A DNA stretch of 64,000 nt from the NCBI RefSeq assembly GCF_001969385.1, contig NZ_CP014796.1:4543501-4607500 (forward strand). The letters run 5' to 3'. Position numbers and translations under genes: made by a program. The notes under the pieces are model-generated. The model was not told the DNA's origin. It was given only the letters and a program-made list of their open reading frames with translations, and ran no database searches. Positions 27,776-38,474 of the stretch are shown in pieces (the first letter of the stretch is position 1; each line of letters starts with the position of its first letter). This stretch comes from Salipiger profundus (GTDB taxonomy: Bacteria > Pseudomonadota > Alphaproteobacteria > Rhodobacterales > Rhodobacteraceae).

Positions 27776-29428
27776 CTACCCCGCGAGCAGCGCGCGGGCA
27801 GCGGCGCGGGCCTCGGGGGTGACCGTGTCCCCCGCGAGCATCCGTGCGAGTTCGTCCTCGCGGTCGTCAGCGCCAAGCGCGGTGACGGTCGACAGGGTCA
27901 TCTCCTCGACGACCCGCTTCTGCACCCGCCAGTGATGCGCCCCGAGCGCCGCGACCTGCGGCGAATGGGTCACGACAAGCACCTGCCCGCCGTCCGCCAG
28001 TGCCTTCAGCCGGCGCCCCACGGCGTCGGCGGTGGCGCCGCCCACGCCCCGGTCGATCTCGTCGAAGATCATCGTGACGCCGCGGTTGCGCTCTTCGGAC
28101 AGGCAGACCTTCAGCGCCAGCAGGAAGCGCGACAGCTCGCCTCCAGAGGCGATCTTGTTCAGCGGCCCCGCCGGTGCGCCGGGGTTGGTGGCGACGGTAA
28201 AGGCCACCGCGTCGCGTCCGTCGGGGCCGGGCTCGCCCTCGGAGATCACCGTGCGGAAGACCGCGCGTTCCATCTTGAGCGGCGCAAGCTCGGCGGCCAT
28301 CGCAGCGTCGAGGCGCCCCGCCGCCGCCGCGCGCGCCTCGGTCAGCGCCGAAGCGGCCCCGTCATAGGCGGAGTCGGCGTCCTTCACCTCACGCGTGAGA
28401 TCGGCAATATCCTCGGCCCCGCGATCGAGCGCGGCCAGCCGGCCCGACAGCGTCTCGGTCAGCTCGGGCAGCGCATCGGGGGCGACGTTGTGCTTGCGCG
28501 CCAGACCCCGGATGGCGAAGAGCCGTTCCTCGGTCTCTTCCAGCTCGTGCGGGTTGAACTCGAGCGCGTCGAGGCAATCGGCCACCTCGCGGCCCGCCTC
28601 GTCGAGCTCGGCCATGGCGCGGGTCAGCGCGGCGATGGCGGGCTCGAGCCGGCCCTCGGCCTTGTCGGCGGCTCCGTCGAGCCAGCGCAGCGCGTTGGCC
28701 ATGGCGCCCTCGGCGCCGTCGTATCCCAGCGCCTCGGAGGCGCGGGCGATGTCCTCGCGGATGCGCTCGGCGCCCTGCATCGTGCGGCGCTTCAGGTCGA
28801 GATCGGCCTCCTCGCCCGGCTCGGCGCCGAGCTTTTCCAGCTCGTCGACCGCGTGGCGCAGAAAATCCTCTTCCTCGCGCACCGCCGCCAGCGCCGCCTC
28901 GGCGGCGGCGAGCCGCTTGCGGGCCTCGCGACGTGCCGTCCAGGCGGCCCGGGTGGCAGCGAGCTCGGCGCCGACGCCAGCGTAGGTGTCGAGGATCGCG
29001 CGGTGCCCCGAGGGGTTCAGCAGGCCCCGGTCGTCGTGCTGCCCGTGCAGCTCGACCAGCACGTCCGAGAGCCGCCGCAGCACCTCGCCGCTGGCGCGCC
29101 GGTCGTTCACCCAGCCGGTCTTGCGACCGTCGGCGGTGTTCACCCGGCGCAGGATCAACTCGTCAGAGACCGGCAGACCGGCCTCGTCGAGAACGTCGCG
29201 CGCCGCGTGACCCGGAGCCAGTTCGAAGACCGCCGTGACCTCGCCCTGCTTGGCGCCGCTGCGCACCAGCTCGGCACGACCGCGCCAGCCCAGCACGAAG
29301 CCCAGCGAATCCAGCAGGATCGACTTGCCGGCCCCGGTCTCGCCGGTAAGCACGTTGAGACCGGGCTGGAACGCGAGGTCCAGCCGGTCGATGATCAGCA
29401 TGTCACGAATTTCAAGCGCTCGCAGCAT
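27776..29428 (-). CDS. recN: DNA repair protein RecN
   Basis: 550-residue SMC-like ATPase that helps double-strand-break repair. Walker A GETGAGKS (29-36), central coiled-coil arms (about 150-370), signature ASGGELSRFLLALK, Walker B MIFDEIDRGV and the D/H-loop VTHSPQVAA. Length is typical. ATG 29428 begins the conserved N-terminus (LRALEIRDMLIIDRLDLAF); no clear Shine-Dalgarno is seen, so translational coupling to bamD (33-nt gap) is possible. Last gene of the lpxC-bamD-recN run. Confidence 0.95.
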   Translation of the reverse strand: MLRALEIRDMLIIDRLDLAFQPGLNVLTGETGAGKSILLDSLGFVLGWRGRAELVRSGAKQGEVTAVFELAPGHAARDVLDEAGLPVSDELILRRVNTADGRKTGWVNDRRASGEVLRRLSDVLVELHGQHDDRGLLNPSGHRAILDTYAGVGAELAATRAAWTARREARKRLAAAEAALAAVREEEDFLRHAVDELEKLGAEPGEEADLDLKRRTMQGAERIREDIARASEALGYDGAEGAMANALRWLDGAADKAEGRLEPAIAALTRAMAELDEAGREVADCLDALEFNPHELEETEERLFAIRGLARKHNVAPDALPELTETLSGRLAALDRGAEDIADLTREVKDADSAYDGAASALTEARAAAAGRLDAAMAAELAPLKMERAVFRTVISEGEPGPDGRDAVAFTVATNPGAPAGPLNKIASGGELSRFLLALKVCLSEERNRGVTMIFDEIDRGVGGATADAVGRRLKALADGGQVLVVTHSPQVAALGAHHWRVQKRVVEEMTLSTVTALGADDREDELARMLAGDTVTPEARAAARALLAG

Positions 29429-29461
29429 GGTCCGCAGGGTGGGCGGTGGGCCCACCCCTCC

Positions 29462-30316
29462 TCAAAGCCACTGGCCCTTGACCATCTGGCGGTAGATTGA
29501 CGACAACCAGTTGTCTCCCGCCGCCTCGAGTTCGAGGCCACGGCCGGTGAGCAGCTTGTAGGAATCCTGGTACCACTCGGTGCCCTGGTAGTTGTAGCCG
29601 AGGATCGCGCCGGCGGTCTGCGCTTCCTGCGTCAGGCCGAGCGAGAGGTAGGATTCGACGAGCCGGTGCAGCGCCTCGGGGGTGTGGGTCGTGGTCTGGA
29701 AATCCTCGACCACGGTGCGGAACCGGCTGATCGCCGCGCCGTAGTTCTGACGCTTCAGGTAGTAACGCCCGATCTCCATCTCCTTCGCCGCGAGGTGGTC
29801 GAAGGCCAGGTCGAACTTCAGGATCGACGACCGCGCGTATTCGCTGTCGGGGTAGCGCTCGATCACCGTGCGCAGCGCCTGCAACGCCTGGAAGGTCAGC
29901 CCCTGGTCGCGGCCCACGTCCTCGATCTGGTCGTAGTAGCTGAGCGCGAGGAGATACTGCGCATAGGCGGCATCCTCGTCGGTCGGGTAGAAGTCGATGT
30001 AGCGCTGTGCAGCGGAGCGGCTGTTCTCGTAGTCCTTTTCCAGGTGGTAGGCATAGGCCTGCATGATAAGGCCGCGCTTGGACCACTCGGAATAGGGGTA
30101 AAGCCGTTCGACCTCGGAGAAGTAGTAGGCCGCCTGCTCGCCGTCGTTCTGGTCGAGTTCGAACTCGCCGCGCTCGAAAATCTGCTCGGCGGTGAAGGTT
30201 TCGAGGGGAATGTCTCCGCGGGCGTATCCGGGACGTTCCTGCGGCGTGCATCCGCCCAGAACCATGGCCGAAAAAGCCGTTCCGATCAGGATCTTCCGCG
30301 CTCTGCCGCCTGCCAT
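29462..30316 (-). CDS. bamD: Outer-membrane assembly lipoprotein BamD
   Basis: 284-residue lipoprotein of the BAM complex, inserting beta-barrel proteins into the outer membrane. Lipobox VLGGC places the lipidated cysteine at 23; TPR-like repeats follow (ERGEFELDQNDGEQAAYYFSEVERLYPYSEW and similar helices to about 270). Length is slightly longer than E. coli BamD. ATG 30316 has GAGG upstream; an in-frame TTG at 30325 is less likely. Order lpxC-bamD-recN is characteristic of this family of bacteria. Confidence 0.94.
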   Translation of the reverse strand: MAGGRARKILIGTAFSAMVLGGCTPQERPGYARGDIPLETFTAEQIFERGEFELDQNDGEQAAYYFSEVERLYPYSEWSKRGLIMQAYAYHLEKDYENSRSAAQRYIDFYPTDEDAAYAQYLLALSYYDQIEDVGRDQGLTFQALQALRTVIERYPDSEYARSSILKFDLAFDHLAAKEMEIGRYYLKRQNYGAAISRFRTVVEDFQTTTHTPEALHRLVESYLSLGLTQEAQTAGAILGYNYQGTEWYQDSYKLLTGRGLELEAAGDNWLSSIYRQMVKGQWL

Positions 30317-30429
30317 GCCCGACAACCTCTATCCCTTGGACCGGGCCGCTGGCCGGCCCCTGCGCCGTGTCCTAGCACAGAAAATTGCGGTGCAAAACGC
30401 CTTAACGGCGTTTTGCGGCCGGCCTCCGC

Positions 30430-31359
30430 TCAGGCGACGGCGGGGATCTCGTCGCGGACCACGCCGACACCCGGCAGACGCGCCGCCGTCTCGTCGTCGC
30501 AGAGCACGACGCGGTAGGCGTCGGGGTTCGCGAAGAGCTCGCGCAGGAGCATGTTGGTGATCGCGTGACCGGCCTTGTGCCCCTCGTAGTGGCCGATGAT
30601 CGGCGCACCGGCGGTGAACAGGTCACCAAGCGCGTCGAGCATCTTGTGGCGCACCGCCTCGTCGTCGTGACGCAGACCGCCGGGCGACAGCACGTCGTCA
30701 CCGTCGACCACGACCGCGTTCTCGTAGGTGCCGCCGAGCGCGAGGCCGTTGGCCTGCATCATCTCGACATCTGCCTGACGGCAGAAGGTGCGGCTGTCGC
30801 AAAGCTCACGGACGAAGCTGCCGTTGGCAAGGTCCAGGCTCTTGTCCTGCGTGCCGATGGCGGCGTCGTCGAAAGCGATGTGGAAATCCATCGTGAGCCC
30901 CTGCCCCGGACGCGCGGGCGACAGGCTGGCCCAGCCCTTGGCGGTATGGACGGAGACCGGCAGCAGCACCTCGATCGCGACGACCGACGCGTGCAGCGCG
31001 CGGACCCCGCGGGACAGGATGCCCCGCACGAAGGGCGCGGCGGAGCCGTCGAGGATCGGAACCTCGGGGCCGTCGATCTCGACAAGCGCGTTGTGCACGC
31101 CGCAGCCGGCGAGCGCCGCCATGATGTGCTCGATGGTCGAGACGGTGACGCCGGCGCCGTTGACGATGCGGGTGCAGAGCGGCGTGACCTCGACCGCGTC
31201 CCAGCGGGCCGGGACGAGCGCGTCGCCCAGCAGGATGTCGGTGCGCTTGAACCAGATGCCGTGCTCGGCGCCTGCCGGGCGCACGGTCATGCGCGCCGGC
31301 TTGCCGGAATGCAGGCCAACGCCCTGAAAGCTTACTGCGGATCTGAGAGTCGTCTGCAC
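30430..31359 (-). CDS. lpxC: UDP-3-O-acyl-N-acetylglucosamine deacetylase
   Basis: 309-residue zinc enzyme of the first committed step of lipid A synthesis, cytoplasmic. GVGLHSG, TIEHIMAAL with zinc-binding H78, DGSAAPFV, the HKMLDALGDL zinc segment and GHKAGHAITNMLL are all visible. Start: a GTG at 31359 is preferred because GAGGTGAT lies 5 nt upstream; the frame is open to 31440 in a region without family similarity. Downstream of ftsZ, but the ftsZ terminator lies between, so it likely has its own promoter in 31360-31542 (the spacer is unremarkable otherwise). Confidence 0.93.
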   Translation of the reverse strand: MQTTLRSAVSFQGVGLHSGKPARMTVRPAGAEHGIWFKRTDILLGDALVPARWDAVEVTPLCTRIVNGAGVTVSTIEHIMAALAGCGVHNALVEIDGPEVPILDGSAAPFVRGILSRGVRALHASVVAIEVLLPVSVHTAKGWASLSPARPGQGLTMDFHIAFDDAAIGTQDKSLDLANGSFVRELCDSRTFCRQADVEMMQANGLALGGTYENAVVVDGDDVLSPGGLRHDDEAVRHKMLDALGDLFTAGAPIIGHYEGHKAGHAITNMLLRELFANPDAYRVVLCDDETAARLPGVGVVRDEIPAVA

Positions 31360-31542
31360 GTCTATCACCTCGGGTCTTCGGTGCCCCTCGTGTCGTGGGA
31401 GGCTCCTTCGAGGGTGGAGATACTCAGACGCCCCCGTCATCTCAAATCAAAGATTGTAACCGCTTGAAACATCACCGAAGCCGAATGCGCAGATCACCGC
31501 CCACCCCGCTGGAAGGCCTGACAACACGTTGATCCTGAAACG

Positions 31543-31570
31543 AAAAACGCCCCCTCGATGAGGGGGCGTT
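31543..31570 (-). terminator. Rho-independent terminator of ftsZ
   Basis: On the minus strand: arms AACGCCCCCT and AGGGGGCGTT, 5-nt loop, then TTTTT (31547-31543). It starts 24 nt after the ftsZ stop. A strong, standard terminator. Confidence 0.95.
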
Positions 31571-31593
31571 CTGACGCTCGAAAGCGGAATTTG

Positions 31594-33273
31594 TCAGTTG
31601 GCCTGGCGGCGGAGGAAGGCCGGGATCTCGATCCGATCCTGATCCTGCTCTTCCTGCTCGTCCGCGACGGGGGCCGGCTGGTGGGCCTGCATCGGCGGCT
31701 GCTGGCGGCGCTGGGGCTGCTGCTGGGCCGGTGCTTCCTGGCCGTGGCCGGTCATGCGGTTGATCAGCGAGTTGATCCCGAAGCGCGGACGCTCGCCCTC
31801 GGCCATGCCACGGGCCTGCGCGGCGGGCTGCTGCGGCTGCTGGCGCGCGGGTTGCGGCTGCGGCTGCGGCTGCTGGCGGCCACGACCGGCACCGGCGGCC
31901 TGAAGGCGGGCCATCGCGTCCGGCGACAGCGTGCCCGGCTGCGGCGCCTTGGGCGCGACGAAGGTGTCGGGCTCGGCTTCGAGCGCATCGGGCTGCGGCT
32001 GGAACTGCGCGACCTGCGGACGGTAGGCCGGCGGCGGCAGATCGTCGGCGGATTGCGCGGCCGCGGGCTGCTGCTCCTCGAAGGTCGGCTCCATGCGCTC
32101 TTCGGCCCCCCCACGCTGGGCGGGCATGGTCTCGAAGATCGACGGCTCGTCCTCTTCGTACTCGGGCTCGGCCACCTGGGCTGCGGGCTGCTGGCGCGGC
32201 TGCGGCGCGGGCTCGGCCGCGACGGGGGCCTCGTCCTCGACAGCGCCCGGCTTCAGCGGCTCGGAGAGCTTGCGGCGCGGGACGGGAATGTCCTGGTGCA
32301 CGGCCGAGGCGTCGATGCCGGTGGCAACGACCGACACGCGCATGAAGCCTTCCATCGTGTCGTCGAGCGTCGAGCCCACGATGATGTTGGCGTCGGCGTC
32401 GACTTCCTCGCGGATGCGGTTCGCCGCTTCGTCGAGTTCGAACAGGGTAAGGTCGTGACCGCCGGTGATGTTGATCAGCACGCCCTTCGCACCCTTGAGC
32501 GAGATCTCGTCGAGCAGCGGGTTCGCTATGGCCTTCTCGGCGGCCTGGATCGCGCGCTCTTCGCCCTCGGCCTCGCCGGTGCCCATCATCGCCTTGCCCA
32601 TCTCGTCCATCACCGAGCGAACGTCGGCGAAGTCGAGGTTGATGAGGCCCGGACGGACCATCAGGTCCGAAATGCCCTTCACGCCCTGGTAGAGCACGTT
32701 GTCGGCAAGCGAGAACGCCTCGGTGAAGGTGGTCTTCTCGTTGGCGAGCCGGAACAGGTTCTGGTTCGGAATGATGATGAGCGTGTCGACGACCTTCTGC
32801 AGCGCCTCGACGCCGTCCTCGGCCTGGCGCATCCGCTTGGCGCCCTCGAACTGGAACGGCTTGGTCACGACGCCGACGGTCAGCACGCCGAGCTCACGCG
32901 CGGCCTGCGCGATGATCGGGGCCGCGCCGGTGCCGGTGCCGCCGCCCATGCCGGCGGTGATGAAGCACATGTGCGCGCCCGCGAGGTGATCGACGATCTG
33001 CTCGATGCTCTCTTCGGCAGCGGCTGCGCCGACCGAGGCACGCGCGCCGGCGCCGAGACCCTCGGTGACCTTCACGCCGAGCTGGACCTTGCTGACGGCC
33101 ATGCTCTGCTGAAGCGCCTGTGCGTCGGTGTTCGCGGTGACGAAGTCCACGCCCTCGAGCTGCTGGACGATCATGTTGTTGACGGCGTTGCCGCCAGCCC
33201 CACCCACGCCGAAGACCGTTATACGCGGCTTCAGCTCTTCGTCCTGGCCGGGCATCGAGAGGTTGAGTGTCAT
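31594..33273 (-). CDS. ftsZ: Cell division protein FtsZ with long C-terminal linker
   Basis: 559-residue tubulin-like GTPase that forms the Z-ring. GTP signature GGGTGTG (110-116), GLGAGA, T7 loop [11 protein letters not shown] and the C-terminal peptide ([13 protein letters not shown], the last 13 residues) that binds FtsA. A Q/P/A-rich disordered linker from about 335 to 545 is much longer than in E. coli FtsZ (about 383 residues in all) but usual in Rhodobacteraceae. ATG 33273 fits the conserved N-terminus; the frame is open to 33333. Last dcw gene before its terminator. Confidence 0.97.
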   Translation of the reverse strand: MTLNLSMPGQDEELKPRITVFGVGGAGGNAVNNMIVQQLEGVDFVTANTDAQALQQSMAVSKVQLGVKVTEGLGAGARASVGAAAAEESIEQIVDHLAGAHMCFITAGMGGGTGTGAAPIIAQAARELGVLTVGVVTKPFQFEGAKRMRQAEDGVEALQKVVDTLIIIPNQNLFRLANEKTTFTEAFSLADNVLYQGVKGISDLMVRPGLINLDFADVRSVMDEMGKAMMGTGEAEGEERAIQAAEKAIANPLLDEISLKGAKGVLINITGGHDLTLFELDEAANRIREEVDADANIIVGSTLDDTMEGFMRVSVVATGIDASAVHQDIPVPRRKLSEPLKPGAVEDEAPVAAEPAPQPRQQPAAQVAEPEYEEDEPSIFETMPAQRGGAEERMEPTFEEQQPAAAQSADDLPPPAYRPQVAQFQPQPDALEAEPDTFVAPKAPQPGTLSPDAMARLQAAGAGRGRQQPQPQPQPARQQPQQPAAQARGMAEGERPRFGINSLINRMTGHGQEAPAQQQPQRRQQPPMQAHQPAPVADEQEEQDQDRIEIPAFLRRQAN

Positions 33274-33703
33274 GTGCTTGTCCGCCTGTCTGTTATGACT
33301 TGTTACACGCCTGTCCTGCGCCTTTAGGGACAATTCTTACCGAAATCCTAGAGTCGGGTCACGTAGAAAACGCCAAACCACCACGAAATCTGGCCCGATT
33401 TCCGTGTCTACGCGCGGGATTTCGCCGAGACCCACCAGATTTTGCGGTCTGCGCAGGAGACGACGCAAAACCACCCAGAGCGACAAGCCCGTAAGGCCAT
33501 CGCGAAGGGCGTGTTCAGGTTTCTCATGCTGGGAAGTCTGCCCGACATCCCCGGCCCGCGTCTGACGCGCGAGTCCGACTTCCTGATACCAGAGGCGACC
33601 TGCTCCGTCACCCGGAAAAAATGCGATCGGCGGAAATTTTCCACGCCCTGCCGGTCGCTTGCGGCGAAAAAGCCACGCCCGTTCGGGCGCGGCGCGCAGC
33701 CGT
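33274..33703. promoter_or_regulatory. ftsA-ftsZ spacer with ftsA terminator
   Basis: 430 bases with no credible gene. At 33667-33692 the minus strand has CCGCGCCC-GAAC-GGGCGTGG followed by CTTTTT, a rho-independent terminator directly after ftsA. ftsZ therefore very likely has its own promoter(s) in the remaining 390 bases, which are AT-richer around 33300-33420. I could not find a convincing CtrA box or -35/-10 pair. Confidence 0.7.
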
Positions 33704-35035
33704 TTACCAGTTGTCGCGGAACCACTTCACCGCGCGCTTGAACGACCGGGACGGATACTTGTCGACGGGAATCTCGAAATCCCACCATTCGTCCTGCGGA
33801 TGGGCGGCGAACAGGCAGGTGCCGACGGCACTCGCAAAGCCCGGACCCGTTGCCGCTTGCGGCAGGCCGTGCACCCGCATCGGGCGGCCCAACCGGACCT
33901 GGCTGCCGAGGATGCGGCTCGCCAGCCCGTCTAGGCCGGGAATCTGGCTCGCGGCGCCGGTCAGCACGATCTGCTGCGAAGGCATGTGCTCGAAGCCCGC
34001 CGCGTCGAGACAGCCGCGCACCTCCTCGAGGATCTCCTCGACGCGGGGGCGCATGATGCCGATGAGCTCGGCGCGGCTCACCTGCCGCCGGTCGTGGTGC
34101 CAGTCGCCGGTGTCGCCGGAAATCTCGATCATCTCGCGGTCGTCCATGCCGGTGGCGACGACTCCGCCGTAGAAGGTCTTGATCCGCTCGGCCATCGCCA
34201 TCGGGATCTGCAGCCCCATCGAGATGTCGCCGGTCACGTGGTTGCCGCCCATCTGGACCGCATCGGCGTAGATCATGTGCTTCTTCATGAAGATCGACAC
34301 GCCGGTGGTGCCGCCGCCCATGTCGATGCAGGCCGCGCCCAGCTCCTGCTCGTCCTCGACCAGCGCCGAGATGCCGCTGGCATAGGCCGACGAGGCAAGG
34401 CCCGCCAGCTCGAGGTCGCAGCGCTTCATGCAGTGCGCGATGTTCTGGATCGCCTGCGCGTTTACCGTCAGCATGTGCATGTCGGTGGCAAGCTCCTGGC
34501 CGATCTGGCCGCGCGGATCGCTCAGGCCCGAGCGGTGATCGAGCGCGAAGTTGACCGGCTGCGCGTGCAGCACCTCGCGGTTCGAGCCGAAGTCGGGCAC
34601 GTCGCAGGCCGACAGCACGCGGGCCACGTCCTGCTCGCTGACCATGGTGCTTTCGACCTCGACCTGGCCGGCCAGCCCGTAGCTGCGCGGCTCGGCGCCG
34701 GAAAAGCTGACGATCACGTGGTCGACGCGGATGTTGGCCATTTTCTGTGCTGCCTGGACGGCGGTGCGGATCGCGCGCTCGGTCTCGGTCATCGCGGCGA
34801 TCTCGCCGAACTTGATGCCGCGCGACCGGGTGGTCGCGGCGCCGATCACCCGGAACCCGGACTGCCCGGCGAGCGAGCCGATGCCGTCGTCCGTGATTGG
34901 CTCGGTGCCGTCGAAACGAAGGACGAGGCAGGCAATCTTGGAACTGCCGATGTCGAGGACGGCCACGACACCGCGTTGCATTGCGGCCTTGCGCATGTTG
35001 CGCATCGCGCGCTGGGATTCATAGAGCTCGATCAT
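33704..35035 (-). CDS. ftsA: Cell division protein FtsA
   Basis: 443-residue actin-like membrane anchor of the Z-ring. DIGSSKIACLVLR (phosphate 1), the 1C domain with RVDHVIVSFSGAEPRSY, CIDMGGGTTGVSIF (phosphate 2), and VLTGAASQIPGLDGLA (adenosine motif). The C-terminus ends with a basic amphipathic helix (SFKRAVKWFRDNW) for membrane binding. ATG 35035 overlaps the ftsQ stop (ATGA). Confidence 0.96.
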   Translation of the reverse strand: MIELYESQRAMRNMRKAAMQRGVVAVLDIGSSKIACLVLRFDGTEPITDDGIGSLAGQSGFRVIGAATTRSRGIKFGEIAAMTETERAIRTAVQAAQKMANIRVDHVIVSFSGAEPRSYGLAGQVEVESTMVSEQDVARVLSACDVPDFGSNREVLHAQPVNFALDHRSGLSDPRGQIGQELATDMHMLTVNAQAIQNIAHCMKRCDLELAGLASSAYASGISALVEDEQELGAACIDMGGGTTGVSIFMKKHMIYADAVQMGGNHVTGDISMGLQIPMAMAERIKTFYGGVVATGMDDREMIEISGDTGDWHHDRRQVSRAELIGIMRPRVEEILEEVRGCLDAAGFEHMPSQQIVLTGAASQIPGLDGLASRILGSQVRLGRPMRVHGLPQAATGPGFASAVGTCLFAAHPQDEWWDFEIPVDKYPSRSFKRAVKWFRDNW

Positions 35036-35928
35036 TCTTGGTATTCTCCGGTCTCCATGGCCTTGATCCGCGTGTATTCCTCGACGGCGCCGGCGTTCAG
35101 CCGCATCGTCGGGCGCCGGGGCAGACGCAGGTCCACCGCGGCGATGTCGCGCCCGAGCATGTCCACCGCCTGGTCCAGGGCGATGGCGCGCTCGAGCGCG
35201 TGAACCGCGCCCTTCTCGGGCAGCATGATCCGCTGGTTGCGGTCGAGGACCACGTCCCAGCGCCGTTCACCCATCCGCTCGAGCCCGCGCAGGCGCGAGG
35301 CCAGCGGAGCGGCCGCCCGGATGAGGGCCACCGCCTCGGGCACATGGGCGTCGGCGCCGTCACCGGCGATCACCGGCAGGTCCGGCCGGTCCGCGCGGGC
35401 CGCAACCGGCCCGACGTGCACGCCCTTGCGGTCGAGCAGCTCGAGGCTGCCACCGCGCCGCCAGAGCGCCACCGGCACCCGTTCGGTCACGTCGATCTGC
35501 AGCACCCCGCCCTGCCGGATGCGCAGCTCGGCGGTGCGGACCGCGTCGAGCCCGTTGATGATCTCGCGCATCTGGTCGAGCTCGAGGTCGAAGGAACTGA
35601 TCGGGAACTCCAGCGGCAGGATCTCGCGGATGTCTTCCGTGATGCCGCCGCTGGCGCCGTTGATGGCCATGCTGTTGACCATGAACTCGGGCCGGGTCTC
35701 GATCTTGCGCCGGATCTCGGCGATGCCATCGACCACGGCCGTGCGGTTGTCTTCGTAGGAGAAATACCAGCTTGTCGCGCCGAAGGCGACGAGCGCCGGA
35801 AGCCCGACGCGCAGGGCCAGCCGGAACAGCGGGGTGAGCATCAGGCGCTCGATGCGGTACTTCAGGCGCGAGGGCGCGGGATCGGGGCGATTGATCTGCG
35901 GGGTCTCGTCGTCTGTCAGCGATTGCAC
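35032..35928 (-). CDS. ftsQ: Cell division protein FtsQ
   Basis: 298-residue bitopic divisome protein. Cytoplasmic N-terminus (about 1-30), one transmembrane helix (about 36-55, [20 protein letters not shown]), a POTRA domain (about 90-165, [20 protein letters not shown]), then the beta domain. The start is a GTG at 35928, inside the end of ddl, because GGAGGA lies 6-7 nt upstream. The frame is open much further upstream, but that part only shadows ddl. Confidence 0.93.
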   Translation of the reverse strand: MQSLTDDETPQINRPDPAPSRLKYRIERLMLTPLFRLALRVGLPALVAFGATSWYFSYEDNRTAVVDGIAEIRRKIETRPEFMVNSMAINGASGGITEDIREILPLEFPISSFDLELDQMREIINGLDAVRTAELRIRQGGVLQIDVTERVPVALWRRGGSLELLDRKGVHVGPVAARADRPDLPVIAGDGADAHVPEAVALIRAAAPLASRLRGLERMGERRWDVVLDRNQRIMLPEKGAVHALERAIALDQAVDMLGRDIAAVDLRLPRRPTMRLNAGAVEEYTRIKAMETGEYQE

Positions 35929-36830
35929 GAAGCGTCCTCCACCATCCAGCGGCACAGCGCCCCGAAGGAAATCCCCAGCGTCTGCGCCTGCTCGGGCACC
36001 AGCGAGGTGGGCGTCATGCCCGGCTGGGTGTTGGTCTCGAGCAGGATCAGCCCGTCGAGCCCCCGGCTCTCGTCCCAGCGGAAATCGGTCCGCGACACGC
36101 CGCGGCACCCAAGCGCCTCATGCGCCCGAAGCGCGTAGTCGAGGCAGGCGTCGAAGATCTCCTGCGGCACCTGTGCCGGCAGTTCGTGACGCGAGCCGCC
36201 CTCGGTATACTTGGCGTCGTAGTCGTACCAGCCCTCGGTGATGATGTCGGTCACCGTGAGCGCCCGCCCCTCCATCACCGTGGTCGTCAGCTCGCGCCCC
36301 GGCGCGAAGGTCTCGACCATCAGCGTCTCGGGCATGTCGTCCGACAGCACCGGCGGCGCGTTCGAGCCCTCGTGCACGATGTAGACCCCGACCGAGGACC
36401 CTTCGTTGTAGGGTTTCACGACGTAGGGCGGCGCCATCACGTGCGCGGCCATGATCTCGGCCTTCGTGGCGAGCACACTTTCGACCACCGGCAACCCGGC
36501 GGCGCGGTAGACCTGCTTGGAGCGTTCCTTGTCCATCGCCAGCGCCGAGGCCAGCACCCCGGAGTGGGTGTAGGGCAGGCCCAGCCACTCGAGCAGACCC
36601 TGAACGCAGCCGTCCTCGCCCCAGCGCCCGTGAAGAGCGTTGAACACGACATCCGGCGCGAGCGCGGTCAGACGCTGCGCGAGATCGGGGCCGGCATCGA
36701 CCTCGGTGACATTGAAACCTTCTGCCCTCAAAGCGGCGGCACATTCCTGCCCGGAACTGAGAGACACCTCCCGCTCCGCGGAAGGGCCACCCAACAATAC
36801 CGCCACTTTCGGGGTTGCCCTGCTCGACAT
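35916..36830 (-). CDS. ddl: D-alanine--D-alanine ligase
   Basis: 304-residue ATP-grasp enzyme making D-Ala-D-Ala. Visible: [18 protein letters not shown] (N-terminal), [13 protein letters not shown]-like [25 protein letters not shown] (P-loop-like grasp), RTDFRWDE and [13 protein letters not shown]. Length is normal. ATG 36830; the 152-base gap to murB holds no gene. The 3' end overlaps the ftsQ start by 13 bases. Confidence 0.95.
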   Translation of the reverse strand: MSSRATPKVAVLLGGPSAEREVSLSSGQECAAALRAEGFNVTEVDAGPDLAQRLTALAPDVVFNALHGRWGEDGCVQGLLEWLGLPYTHSGVLASALAMDKERSKQVYRAAGLPVVESVLATKAEIMAAHVMAPPYVVKPYNEGSSVGVYIVHEGSNAPPVLSDDMPETLMVETFAPGRELTTTVMEGRALTVTDIITEGWYDYDAKYTEGGSRHELPAQVPQEIFDACLDYALRAHEALGCRGVSRTDFRWDESRGLDGLILLETNTQPGMTPTSLVPEQAQTLGISFGALCRWMVEDASCNR

Positions 36831-36982
36831 CCCGAAAACCGCCTCGAAATCGGGGCTTTGCGCCCCCTTGTCTGCCTTTGGGGGTGATCCCCCTTATCGT
36901 GAGTGCCCGAGCCGGATCCCATGGGGCCGAATCGGGAAGCGCGGACGTTTTCGCCCTGCACCGAAGGCCGCTCTGGGCGACC

Positions 36983-37912
36983 TTAGCCGGCTGCCGGATC
37001 CCCGACGCGCCGTATTTCCCAATGTAGCTCTATTCCGCTGTGTTGGAAAACCTTTTTTCGAACTTCCTCGCCCAATCCTTCCAGATCGGCCGCCGTTGCG
37101 CCGCCGGCGTTCACCAGGAAATTGGAATGTTTCGGGCTCATCTGCGCTCCACCCAGGGTTGCGCCGCGCATCCCGGCCTCGTCGATGACCTTCCACGCCT
37201 TCAGATCGTGGGTGTCATCGGCGCGCCCGGTCGAGCTGAATCCCGCCGGGTTGCGGAAGGTCGAGCCTGCGGTGCGCTCCTTGGTGGGCTGGCTCTCGTC
37301 GCGTTTCGCGAGCTGAGTCGCCATCCGCTCGGCCAGCGCGTCGGGGTCGCCCTCGGGCGCCTCGAACACTGCCTCGGTCAGCACCCAGCCCTCGGGCAGC
37401 GTGCTCTGGCGATAGGCGAGCTGCAGGTCGTCCTTCGACAGCGTCTCGACACGGCCATCACGGGTGACCGCGCGGACCTCGACGAGATGGTCGGCCACGT
37501 AGGTGCCGTAGCATCCCGCGTTCATCCGCACCGCGCCGCCGATGCTGCCGGGGATCGTGCGCAGGAAGGTCAGGTCGACGCCGGCCGCCGCCGCGCGCTT
37601 CGCGACATGCGCATCGAGCGCCGCCGCGCCTGCCACGACACGCGTGCCATCGATCTCGATGCCGTTGAAGCCGCGCCCCAGCCGGATCACCGCGGCGCGG
37701 ATACCGCCGTCACGCACGATGAGGTTGGAGCCCACACCCATCGGGAAGACGGGAACATCGGCAGGCAGCGCCCGCATGAAATCCTGGAGATCCTCGAGAT
37801 CCGCAGGCTGAAAGAAGAGATCCGCCGGCCCGCCAACGCGCAGCCAGGTGAGGTCGGAAAGCGGGCGATCCGGCGTCAGCCGGCCCCGCACATCGGGAAG
37901 CGTGTCGGTCAT
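36983..37912 (-). CDS. murB: UDP-N-acetylmuramate dehydrogenase
   Basis: 309-residue FAD enzyme reducing UDP-GlcNAc-enolpyruvate to UDP-MurNAc. Motifs: [60 protein letters not shown] (catalytic serine) and [16 protein letters not shown]. It lacks the extra loop of type I MurB, so it is type II. ATG 37912. 55 nt follow the DUF2484 stop. Confidence 0.96.
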   Translation of the reverse strand: MTDTLPDVRGRLTPDRPLSDLTWLRVGGPADLFFQPADLEDLQDFMRALPADVPVFPMGVGSNLIVRDGGIRAAVIRLGRGFNGIEIDGTRVVAGAAALDAHVAKRAAAAGVDLTFLRTIPGSIGGAVRMNAGCYGTYVADHLVEVRAVTRDGRVETLSKDDLQLAYRQSTLPEGWVLTEAVFEAPEGDPDALAERMATQLAKRDESQPTKERTAGSTFRNPAGFSSTGRADDTHDLKAWKVIDEAGMRGATLGGAQMSPKHSNFLVNAGGATAADLEGLGEEVRKKVFQHSGIELHWEIRRVGDPAAG

Positions 37913-37967
37913 GGCGAACCTTGTGCCCTCTCTCCGGGCGACGGTAAAGCCCCCGGCGTCGCGCGGC

Positions 37968-38222
37968 TCACCCCTGCCTGCGTGACTTGCCGCGCAGCCA
38001 GCGGAGCAGGTAGCGCAGCGGCCAGCGCAGGAGGCTCATGCCCGCGACGAGCATCGCAAGCGCCACCCAGGGGCCGTTTTCCCAGGCGACGAAGCCGAGA
38101 AGCGGCAGGCCGAGCCCCATCAGGACGTAGGCACGGGTCCAGTGGTTGTCCCGCGAGGGCAGCATCGCGAGAACATTCGCGACGATGACCCAGAGACAGG
38201 CCAGAAACAGCGATACTGTCAT
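37968..38222 (-). CDS. DUF2484 membrane protein
   Basis: 84-residue protein with three hydrophobic segments (about 3-20, 30-45, 48-62) and a basic C-terminus [15 protein letters not shown]. It is the DUF2484 family, which in my knowledge is restricted to Rhodobacteraceae and sits between murC and murB. ATG 38222; a longer reading upstream merely overlaps the repeat region. No known function; position suggests a role linked to cell-wall synthesis. Confidence 0.85.
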   Translation of the reverse strand: MTVSLFLACLWVIVANVLAMLPSRDNHWTRAYVLMGLGLPLLGFVAWENGPWVALAMLVAGMSLLRWPLRYLLRWLRGKSRRQG

Positions 38223-38346
38223 GTCGGTTCCTCGAACGCCCTCGGTCCGGCGCTGTCGCAGCCTGCCCGGCGGCATCACGCCGCGCAAGCCCTGCGCCGC
38301 GCGGATCCACGGGACCGTGGCCGCGCTGTCAGTCCGGTCGGGGTCA

Positions 38347-38376
38347 CGCAAGAATTTTCGTACGAAAATTCTTGCG
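38347..38376. repeat. 30-bp perfect palindrome, copy 1
   Basis: Half-site CGCAAGAATTTTCGT followed by its exact reverse complement. The core AAGAATTTTCGT plus its mirror is identical in copy 2 at 38475. It lies between DUF2484 and murC. Confidence 0.95.
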
Positions 38377-38474
38377 CCCGCCGCGCAGCCCTCAAGGCCA
38401 AAGCGCGGGTCACTCGGCGCGCAGCCCACAGAAGCCAATCCGTGTTTTCCGGCGGTGGCAATTGGTGCGGGGCG

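Noticed and set aside
31558..33327. A 589-codon rightward frame opposite ftsZ
   Set aside because: Antisense shadow of the ftsZ linker and GTPase; repetitive L, R, G composition.
33274..33703. CtrA sites upstream of ftsZ
   Set aside because: No TTAA-N7-TTAA pair found.
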